The notes under the pieces are model-generated. The model saw only the letters and a list, made by a program, of their open reading frames with translations. It had not been told where the DNA came from and did not search any database. Made by a program: the position numbers and the translations under genes. From assembly GCF_027625935.1 (NCBI RefSeq), contig NZ_CP115300.1, forward strand, positions 5,084,001-5,148,000: 64,000 nucleotides of DNA, read 5' to 3'. Source of the stretch: Streptomyces camelliae (GTDB lineage Bacteria; Actinomycetota; Actinomycetes; Streptomycetales; Streptomycetaceae). Positions 58,493 through 64,000 of the stretch are shown piece by piece. Position 1 is the first letter of the stretch; each line of letters opens with the position of its first letter.

Positions 58493-59226
58493 GCTCACCG
58501 ATCGGCCGCACGCGCGCGCGTGGCGTCGAGACCCTCAGCCTCGACGCCACCGGCACCCGCAACGCGCTCTCCGCCGCCCTCGTCTCCGGCCTCGCGAGCG
58601 CGCTGGCCGACTGCGCCGCGGACGAGGACGTACGGGCCGTCGTCCTCACCCACACCGGAAACACCTTCAGCGCGGGCGCCGACCTGCGCGACCCGCCGCA
58701 CCCCGACGCGCTGGTGGGCCTGCTCCGGCAGATCGTCGAGCTGCCCAGACCGGTCGTCGCCCGGGTCACCGGCCACGTCCGCGCGGGCGGCCTCGGCCTG
58801 CTCGCGGCCTGCGACATCGCCGCCGCGTCCCGCACGGCCACCTTCGCCTTCACCGAGGTCCGCATCGGGGTCGCCCCCGCGGTGATCTCCCTGCCGGTGA
58901 TCCCGCGCACCGACCCCCGCGCTCTGGCCCGCTACTACCTCACCGGCGAACGCTTCGACCCGGCCGAGGCCGTACGCCTGGGCCTGCTGACCACGACGGC
59001 GGACGACGTGGACGAGGCACTTGCCCCGATCCTCGACGGCCTGCGCCGCTCCTCGCCGCACGCCCTGGCCGAGACGAAACGGCTGCTCACGGCTAGGGTG
59101 CTGGAGACATTCGACCGGGACGCGGCGGAGCTGACCGGGCTCTCGGCCCGGCTGTTCGCCTCCGGCCCGGCCCGGGAGGGGATGACGGCCTTCCTGGAGA
59201 AGCGGGACGCGGCGTGGGTGGTGTGA
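58489..59226 (+). CDS. Enoyl-CoA hydratase/isomerase family protein
   Basis: 245 aa from GTG 58489. Crotonase fold: LDATGTRNALSAALVSGLASAL, oxyanion hole AVVLTHTGNTFSAGADLRDPP, GHVRAGGLGLLAACDIAAASRTATFAFTEVRIGVAPAVIS. Position 2 of the usual catalytic Glu pair is seen in FTEVRIG; the first (normally in GxxxGGGxE) is replaced by Leu-Ala in GLGLLAACD, so it may be an isomerase or lyase rather than a true hydratase. Confidence 0.88.
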   Translation: MSSPIGRTRARGVETLSLDATGTRNALSAALVSGLASALADCAADEDVRAVVLTHTGNTFSAGADLRDPPHPDALVGLLRQIVELPRPVVARVTGHVRAGGLGLLAACDIAAASRTATFAFTEVRIGVAPAVISLPVIPRTDPRALARYYLTGERFDPAEAVRLGLLTTTADDVDEALAPILDGLRRSSPHALAETKRLLTARVLETFDRDAAELTGLSARLFASGPAREGMTAFLEKRDAAWVV

Positions 59227-59230
59227 CCGG

Positions 59231-59851
59231 ATGAGCATGACGGCGGAGCAGAACCCCGCGCCCAGGGAACGCGACCGCGCGCCCAAACAGGACCGCAGCC
59301 GGGCCACCCGGCAGCGGCTCCTGGAGGCGGCCGTGGCCTGCCTGGCCGAGCACGGCTGGGCGGGCTCCACCGTCGCTGTTGTCGCCGAACGCGCCGGCGT
59401 CTCCCGGGGCGCCGCCCAGCACCACTTCCCGACCCGCGAGGACCTGTTCACCGCGGCCGTCGAGTACGTCGCCGAGGAGCGCTCCACCGCGCTGCGGGAC
59501 CTCTTCCCGGACGGCCCCGCCGACCGCCGGGCCGTCGTCGCGGCGCTCGTCGGCCTCTACACCGGCCCGCTCTTCCGCGCCGCCCTGCACCTGTGGGTCG
59601 CCGCCTCCAACGAGGACCAGCTCCGCGCGCGCGTGACCGAACTGGAGGCCCGCGTCGGCCGTGAGAGCCACCGCATCGCCGTGGAACTCCTCGGCGCCGA
59701 CGAGTCCCGCCCCGGCGTCCGCGAGACCGTCCAGGGCCTGCTCGACATGGCCCGCGGCCTCGGCCTCGCCAACCTCCTCACCGACGACACCGCCCGCCGC
59801 GAACGGGTCGTCGCCCAGTGGGCCGAACTGCTGGAACAGGCGCTCGGCTGA
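59231..59851 (+). CDS. TetR family regulator of the catabolic operon
   Basis: 206 aa from ATG 59231 (ATG 59237 possible), 4 bases after the hydratase. N-terminal HTH: RSRATRQRLLEAAVACLAEHGWAGSTVAVVAERAGVSRGAAQHHFPTREDLFTAAV. The ligand-binding half is helical and variable. The AQHHFPTREDL pattern is shared with TetR proteins that control fatty-acid/acyl-CoA catabolism in Actinobacteria. Presumed to sense an acyl-CoA intermediate and bind the palindrome at 49651. Confidence 0.93.
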   Translation: MSMTAEQNPAPRERDRAPKQDRSRATRQRLLEAAVACLAEHGWAGSTVAVVAERAGVSRGAAQHHFPTREDLFTAAVEYVAEERSTALRDLFPDGPADRRAVVAALVGLYTGPLFRAALHLWVAASNEDQLRARVTELEARVGRESHRIAVELLGADESRPGVRETVQGLLDMARGLGLANLLTDDTARRERVVAQWAELLEQALG

Positions 59852-59884
59852 GCCGTTGTCAGTGGCGGCGGCTACGGTTCTGGC

Positions 59885-60457
59885 ATGGGGGACACGTTTC
59901 AGACGATCGTCGATCTCGACGCCACCGCCGCCGAGGCGCCGCGCCTCGCCGGGCGCGTGCTCGACCTGCTCGTGGCGGAGGGCATCGTGCTGGCCGAGCG
60001 CGCCGACCGCTCCTTCGGACACCACCTGCCCGGCCCGCGCTGGGACCGCGCGGTCGATCCGGGGGACGCCCGCTGGAAGCCGACCGACGGCCTGACCGTG
60101 ATCACCGGGCGCACGGTCTTCCACGGCGGCCAGGGCGAGGCCGACTGGGCCCGCTGCCCGCGCTGTACGGCCACGATCCGCCTGTACACCGAGGAGTACG
60201 ACCGGATCGACGCGGCCTGGGAGCCGTACGGGAGGGCGATGGACCGCTGGGACGAGACCGGCGAGGCCGACGTCGACTGCCCCGCCTGCGCCACCGCCGT
60301 CCCCCTGCCCGAGTGGACCTGGGCCTGGGACTACTTCGCCTTCGGACACCTGGGTTTCGAGTTCTGGAACTGGCCGGAGTTCACCGAGGAGTTCGGCACG
60401 CTGATAGCCGACGCGCTGGACGGACACCGTACGGTGCGCGTGTGGGGAAAGTTCTGA
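59885..60457 (+). CDS. Zinc-ribbon-like hypothetical protein
   Basis: 190 aa from ATG 59885. Two CxxC pairs, WARCPRCTATIRLY and VDCPACATAVPL, spaced ~40 residues, look like a metal-binding ribbon with an acidic insert. Trp/Glu-rich end (WTWAWDYFAFGHLGFEFWNWPEF). Family common in Streptomyces, function unknown. A TACGGT hexamer (59873-59878) ends six bases before the ATG, hinting at a leaderless mRNA separate from the tetR operon. Confidence 0.75.
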   Translation: MGDTFQTIVDLDATAAEAPRLAGRVLDLLVAEGIVLAERADRSFGHHLPGPRWDRAVDPGDARWKPTDGLTVITGRTVFHGGQGEADWARCPRCTATIRLYTEEYDRIDAAWEPYGRAMDRWDETGEADVDCPACATAVPLPEWTWAWDYFAFGHLGFEFWNWPEFTEEFGTLIADALDGHRTVRVWGKF

Positions 60458-60509
60458 GCCAGTGAGGCGGGCCACACCCGTATCCGGCGCGGCGCAGTAC
60501 CCTTGCCGC

Positions 60510-60590
60510 ATGCTTCCGATGCTCGTCCGCCGCCGCCACGTGGACTACGTGCGCGTCACGAGCATGGGCTGTCGGCGCCACTCCGCCTGA
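60510..60590 (+). CDS. Short leader peptide, 26 aa
   Basis: ATG 60510 to TGA 60590. The sequence centres on LVRRRHVDYVRV followed by TSMGCRRHSA. The RR.HVD..RV pattern with a Cys near the end is the one annotated as 'putative leader peptide' in many Streptomyces, usually before sulphur-metabolism genes and thought to act through Cys-dependent attenuation. A TACCCT -10-like hexamer (60498-60503) six bases upstream fits a leaderless transcript. The oxygenase gene starts 96 bases downstream. Confidence 0.7.
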   Translation: MLPMLVRRRHVDYVRVTSMGCRRHSA

Positions 60591-60686
60591 CCAGCCCCTT
60601 CTCCTCTCTTCTTTCCCTTCGTGGCACCCGGGGCCGCCTCACCCTCGGCGGCTGCCCATGCCCCCGTACACCCTGCGGACGCACCC

Positions 60687-61724
60687 ATGACCTCGCTCAC
60701 CGTGACGGCGACTCCGTCGTACGACCAGCTCCCGATCATCGACCTGTCGGCCGTCGACCGCGGCCCCCAGGCCCGTGCCCTGCTCCACGCCCAGCTGCAC
60801 AGTGCCGCCCACGACGTCGGCTTCTTCCAGCTCGTCGGGCACGGCGTGACCCGGGCCGAGACCGACGCGCTGCTCACCGCCATGCGCGCCTTCTTCGCCC
60901 TCCCCGAGGCCGACCGGCTCGCCCTCGACAACGTGAACTCCCCGCACTTCCGCGGCTACACCCGCACCGGCGACGAGCGCACCGCCGGCGCCCGCGACTG
61001 GCGCGACCAGCTCGACATCGGCGCCGAACGCCCCGCCCGCGTCCCCGGCCCCGACGAGCCGCCGTACTGGTGGCTCCAGGGCCCCAACCAGTGGCCGGCC
61101 ACCCTGCCCGAGCTGCGCACGGCGGCCCTGGCCTGGATCGACCGGCTGAGCGCGGTCGCCGACCGCCTCCTGCGTGAACTGCTGACGGCGATCGGCGCCC
61201 CGGCCGACTTCTACGCCCCGGTCTTCGGCGCGCACGCCCACCCGCACCTCAAGCTCGTCCGCTACCCCGGCAGCGCGGGCGACGGCACCGACCAGGGCGT
61301 CGGCGCCCACAAGGACTACGGCTTCCTGACCCTGCTCCTGCAGGACACGGTCGGCGGCCTCCAAGTCCAGCGCGAAGACGGCCTCTTCCACGACGTCCCG
61401 CCGGTCGAGGGCGCCTTCGTGGTCAACCTCGGCGAACTCCTGGAAGTGGCGACCAACGGCTACCTCCTGGCCACCAACCACCGCGTGGTCAGCCCGCCCG
61501 GAGCGACGGAACGCTTCTCGGTCCCGTTCTTCTACAACCCCCGACTGGACGCCCGCATAGACCCGTTGCCGTTCCCGCACGCCGCGCAGGCCCCGGGCGT
61601 CACGACGGATCCGTCGAACCCGTTGTACGCCGAGTACGGCTACAACGAGTTGAAGGGCAAGCTGAGGGCACATCCGCTGGTGGCGGAGCGGCACCACGGC
61701 CACCTGTTGACACCGGCGGCGTGA
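60687..61724 (+). CDS. 2-oxoglutarate/Fe(II)-type oxygenase, isopenicillin N synthase family
   Basis: 345 aa from ATG 60687. DIOX_N region ([40 protein letters not shown]) and a double-stranded beta-helix core with the Fe ligands His and Asp in [12 protein letters not shown] and His in [11 protein letters not shown], plus [10 protein letters not shown] supplying the R-x-S 2-oxoglutarate contact. Similar to plant gibberellin oxidase-like and bacterial enzymes of unknown substrate. Preceded by a leader peptide, suggesting attenuation control. Confidence 0.92.
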   Translation: MTSLTVTATPSYDQLPIIDLSAVDRGPQARALLHAQLHSAAHDVGFFQLVGHGVTRAETDALLTAMRAFFALPEADRLALDNVNSPHFRGYTRTGDERTAGARDWRDQLDIGAERPARVPGPDEPPYWWLQGPNQWPATLPELRTAALAWIDRLSAVADRLLRELLTAIGAPADFYAPVFGAHAHPHLKLVRYPGSAGDGTDQGVGAHKDYGFLTLLLQDTVGGLQVQREDGLFHDVPPVEGAFVVNLGELLEVATNGYLLATNHRVVSPPGATERFSVPFFYNPRLDARIDPLPFPHAAQAPGVTTDPSNPLYAEYGYNELKGKLRAHPLVAERHHGHLLTPAA

Positions 61725-61742
61725 ACTCCCCAGGGGCGCGGG

Positions 61743-61760
61743 GCCGCATCGATGTGCGGC
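61743..61760. terminator. Hairpin after the oxygenase gene
   Basis: GCCGCA (61743-61748) and TGCGGC (61755-61760) with loop TCGATG, just past the stop codon, in the GGGGCGCGGG context common to Streptomyces terminators. Confidence 0.55.
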
Positions 61761-61771
61761 TCCGCCGCGAT

Positions 61772-61813
61772 GGGGGTACCTCCCTGCTCGAACGAAGTCG
61801 AGAGTTTGGGGGA
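61772..61813 (-). repeat. Dispersed Streptomyces repeat, intergenic copy
   Basis: Reverse-oriented relative of the element inside the atuA-like gene: read on the minus strand it runs CTCCCCCAAACTCTCGACTT, then CGTTCGAGCAGGGAGGTACC. It lies between convergent genes (oxygenase and citrate synthase), a normal location for this family. Confidence 0.75.
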
Positions 61814-61864
61814 GCGACCAGCCACCATGGCGCCGCAGTCGCCCGCGCTCCTCAGACACCCCTC

Positions 61865-62965
61865 TCAGTGGGCGATATCCGCAAACCCCTCCACGTCCCG
61901 CGGACGACGCGGACCGGGCCCCACATACCGCGCAGAAGGCCGCACCAGCCGCCCCGTCCGCTTCTGCTCAAGAATGTGTGCCGACCACCCAGCAGTCCGC
62001 GCGCACGTGAACATCGACGTGAACATGTGGGCCGGCACCTCAGCGAAGTCCAGCATGATCGCGGCCCAGAACTCGACGTTGGTCGCCAGCACACGATCCG
62101 GCCGCCGATTGTGCAGCTCCTCCAGCGCGGCCTTCTCCAGCGCCTCCGCGATCTCGAACCGCGGCGCCCCCAACTCCCGCGCCGTACGCCGCAGTACGCG
62201 CGCCCGCGGATCCTCGGCCCGGTACACCCGGTGCCCGAACCCCATCAACCGCTCACCGCGGTCCAGCGCCTGCTTGACGTACGCCTCCGCGTCCCCGGTT
62301 CGCTCGATCTCCTCGATCATCCCGAGCACCCGCGACGGCGCACCCCCGTGCAGCGGCCCGGACATCGCGCCGACGGCACCGGAGAGCGCGGCGGCGACAT
62401 CCGCGCCGGTCGAGGCGATCACGCGCGCGGTGAACGTCGACGCGTTCATGCCGTGCTCGGCCGCGGAGGTCCAGTACGCGTCGACGGCCGCGACATGCTT
62501 CGGGTCCGGCTCGCCCCGCCAGCGGATCATGAACCGCTCGACCACGGACTGCGCCTTGTCGATCTCCCGCTGCGGCACCATCGGCAGCGACTGCCCGCGC
62601 GCGGACTGGGCGACGTACGACAGCGCCATCACGGCGGCCCGCGCGAGATCGTCCCGCGCCTGCCGCTCGTCGATGTCGAGCAGCGGCTTCAGCCCCCACA
62701 CCGGGGCGAGCATGGCGAGCGCCGACTGCACGTCGACCCGGATGTCACCGGAGTGCACCGGGATCGGGAACGGCTCGGCGGGCGGCAGACCGGGATTGAA
62801 GGCGCCGTCGACCAGCAGCCCCCACACGTTCCCGAACGAGACGTGTCCGACCAGGTCCTCGATGTCGACGCCCCGGTAGCGCAGGGCGCCGCCCTCCTTG
62901 TCCGGTTCGGCGATCTCCGTCTCGAACGCGACGACTCCTTCGAGTCCGGGTACAAAATCGGACAT
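61865..62965 (-). CDS. Citrate synthase 2
   Basis: 366 aa, ATG 62965 with GAGGAGCC upstream. Condenses acetyl-CoA with oxaloacetate (or propionyl-CoA if it acts as a 2-methylcitrate synthase). Family motifs: [26 protein letters not shown], catalytic His in [38 protein letters not shown] with His, and [40 protein letters not shown] with the catalytic Asp region. Short type without the N-terminal extension of hexameric GltA, as in the second citrate synthase of Streptomyces. Confidence 0.93.
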   Translation of the reverse strand: MSDFVPGLEGVVAFETEIAEPDKEGGALRYRGVDIEDLVGHVSFGNVWGLLVDGAFNPGLPPAEPFPIPVHSGDIRVDVQSALAMLAPVWGLKPLLDIDERQARDDLARAAVMALSYVAQSARGQSLPMVPQREIDKAQSVVERFMIRWRGEPDPKHVAAVDAYWTSAAEHGMNASTFTARVIASTGADVAAALSGAVGAMSGPLHGGAPSRVLGMIEEIERTGDAEAYVKQALDRGERLMGFGHRVYRAEDPRARVLRRTARELGAPRFEIAEALEKAALEELHNRRPDRVLATNVEFWAAIMLDFAEVPAHMFTSMFTCARTAGWSAHILEQKRTGRLVRPSARYVGPGPRRPRDVEGFADIAH

Positions 62966-63061
62966 CAGGCGGCTCCTCGTGATGTGTCGGGCGGTGTCAC
63001 CCCGGTAATGCCCGGATCGGCGGGCCGTCACCCAACCGCGGCGGAAGCAGCACGATATCCC

Positions 63062-63096
63062 TCAGTGCCAGGTATCGGGAGCCTGAGCGGCACTGA
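63062..63096. promoter_or_regulatory. Inverted repeat in the citrate synthase-pdxH divergent region
   Basis: TCAGTGCC (63062-63069) and GGCACTGA (63089-63096) are perfect 8-bp inverted copies 19 bases apart, with a further related half (AGTGCCA) just to the right. A regulator acting on either divergent gene could bind here. Confidence 0.4.
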
Positions 63097-63148
63097 GTGC
63101 CATGTCTGTTCGAGGAAGCCTCGACGGCGCGTACGGCAAGATGACCGC

Positions 63149-63862
63149 GTGACCGATCGCGAACCGTTCCTGGACCGCCGGGACCGCCTGGATTCCCTGG
63201 ACCCCGCCCTCGATCCCGCCGCCATGCGCAAGCAGTACCAGGCCGAGGGCCTCGCCGAGCAGGACCTCGCCACCCACCCCATGGACCAGTTCACCCGCTG
63301 GTTCGAGGACGCCGCCCGCGCGGCCCTGCACGGCACCGTCTACGAACCCAACGCGATGGTCGTCTCCACGGCGGACGCGGCGGGCCACCCCAGCTCACGC
63401 ACGGTCCTGATGAAGCAGTACGACACCGACGGCTTCGTCTTCTACACCAACTACGACTCCCGCAAGGCCCGCGATCTCGCGGAGAACGCGCACGTTTCCC
63501 TGCTCTTCCCCTGGCACCCGCTCGCCCGCCAGGTCATCGTCACCGGCACCGCCCGGCGCACCGGCCGCGACGAGACCGCCGCCTACTTCCGCACCCGCCC
63601 GCACGGCTCCCAGCTGGGCGCCTGGGCCAGCGCGCAGTCCTCGGTGATCGCCTCGCGCGCCGAACTGGACACCGCCTACGCCGCGCTGGAGGCCCGCTAT
63701 CCCGAGGACGAACAGGTCCCGGTCCCCCCGCACTGGGGCGGCTTCCGCGTCACCCCCGAGACGATCGAGTTCTGGCAGGGCCGCGCGAACCGCCTGCACG
63801 ACCGCCTGCGGTACGTCGCCCAGCCGGACGGCAGGTGGCGGGTGGAGCGCCTGAGCCCCTGA
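63149..63862 (+). CDS. pdxH: Pyridoxamine/pyridoxine 5'-phosphate oxidase
   Basis: 237 aa from GTG 63149. FMN enzyme that oxidises PNP or PMP to pyridoxal 5'-phosphate. Matches along the full family length: [142 protein letters not shown] and WRVERLSP at the C-terminus. Divergent from citrate synthase 2. Confidence 0.97.
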   Translation: MTDREPFLDRRDRLDSLDPALDPAAMRKQYQAEGLAEQDLATHPMDQFTRWFEDAARAALHGTVYEPNAMVVSTADAAGHPSSRTVLMKQYDTDGFVFYTNYDSRKARDLAENAHVSLLFPWHPLARQVIVTGTARRTGRDETAAYFRTRPHGSQLGAWASAQSSVIASRAELDTAYAALEARYPEDEQVPVPPHWGGFRVTPETIEFWQGRANRLHDRLRYVAQPDGRWRVERLSP

Positions 63863-63882
63863 CCCCTGCCGGAAACGCAGAC

Positions 63883-63942
63883 GACCCGCGGGCTGGGTTC
63901 CTCAAGGAGGAGCCGGCCGGACGTACCGGCAGCCCGCGGGTC
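63883..63942 (+). terminator. Long-stem terminator after pdxH
   Basis: GACCCGCGGGCTG (63883-63895) pairs perfectly (13 bp) with CAGCCCGCGGGTC (63930-63942). The 34-base loop contains a smaller CCGG-rich stem. It lies 21 bases past the pdxH stop. From 63943 to the window end I see only a small GTGCGC/GCGCAC repeat. Confidence 0.75.
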
Positions 63943-64000
63943 GGGTGACTGCTTGGGATTGGCCGGCTGTGCGCTCGTATCGCGCACTGGTCCGGCACCG

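Noticed and set aside
63883..64000. tRNA or small RNA gene after pdxH
   Set aside because: The region folds as a long perfect terminator stem; no cloverleaf, anticodon arm or T-loop sequence can be placed.

Overview
This window is chromosomal DNA from a Streptomyces or a very close relative. The evidence is very high G+C with G/C-biased third codon positions, many GTG starts, one TTG start and one probable CTG start, 4-base GTGA overlaps between co-directional genes, futalosine-pathway menaquinone genes, a canonical CebR box before a cellulase, and dispersed Streptomyces-type palindromes. From memory, the gene order (cold-shock gene, mqnD, mqnB ... serC ... acyl-CoA carboxylase, CoA ligase ... 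citrate synthase 2, pdxH) matches the S. coelicolor region of roughly SCO4320-SCO4389. I see no tRNA, rRNA, CRISPR array, transposase or prophage.

Layout. 1-10.5 kb is core: a helicase-associated protein cut by the window edge, a membrane protein, a HAD phosphatase, a cold-shock protein, mqnD, mqnB, a DUF2771 lipoprotein, an MFS protein, a DUF3027 protein and a GNAT enzyme. The 3' end of mqnD plus its downstream spacer has been copied into a 172-bp tandem array. 10.5-24 kb is accessory: a 1,048-aa sacsin-type ATPase protein, a 5'-truncated CYTH (class IV cyclase-like) remnant, a secreted protein, a 1,361-aa secreted polymorphic toxin (ALF repeats, Ala-rich helices, Hint, toxin tip) with two paralogous presumed immunity genes, and a secreted trypsin-fold protein with FG-GAP repeats that has lost its catalytic His and Ser.

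23.5-40.8 kb is mixed housekeeping: a CtpE-like P-type ATPase, an NCS2 purine permease, an orphan ribbon-helix-helix protein, a MarR/MFS pair, a 2H phosphoesterase (ThpR), an aldo/keto reductase, an Uma2-type nuclease, an SGNH hydrolase, secreted beta-propeller proteins, an F420/FMN oxidoreductase and a GH5-CBM2 cellulase. 40.8-49.6 kb holds serC, a large FAD/Fe-S oxidoreductase whose coding sequence contains a 12-copy, 24-bp minisatellite, a metallophosphoesterase, and an unusual locus. In that locus a strongly expressed-looking 46-aa Pro/Lys-rich peptide gene, preceded by two kinds of direct repeats and followed by an intrinsic terminator, sits directly before an ABC exporter.

49.7-59.9 kb is one catabolic operon: TIGR03084 protein, AtuA-like protein, acyl-CoA carboxylase beta and biotin-carrying alpha subunits, acyl-CoA dehydrogenase, aryl/acyl-CoA ligase, enoyl-CoA hydratase and TetR regulator. 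Stop/start overlaps and short gaps tie it together, and a perfect palindrome lies upstream. It looks built to activate, dehydrogenate, carboxylate and hydrate a branched or terpenoid/aromatic acyl chain, on the model of the leucine/isovalerate and acyclic-terpene pathways. 59.9-64 kb has a zinc-ribbon-like protein, a short conserved-type leader peptide before a 2-oxoglutarate/Fe(II)-type oxygenase, citrate synthase 2, and pdxH ending in a strong hairpin.

Most likely to be new: the Pro/Lys peptide-ABC locus, the toxin with duplicated immunity genes, the triplicated mqnD tail, the in-frame dispersed repeat inside the AtuA gene, and the minisatellite in the FAD/Fe-S enzyme.
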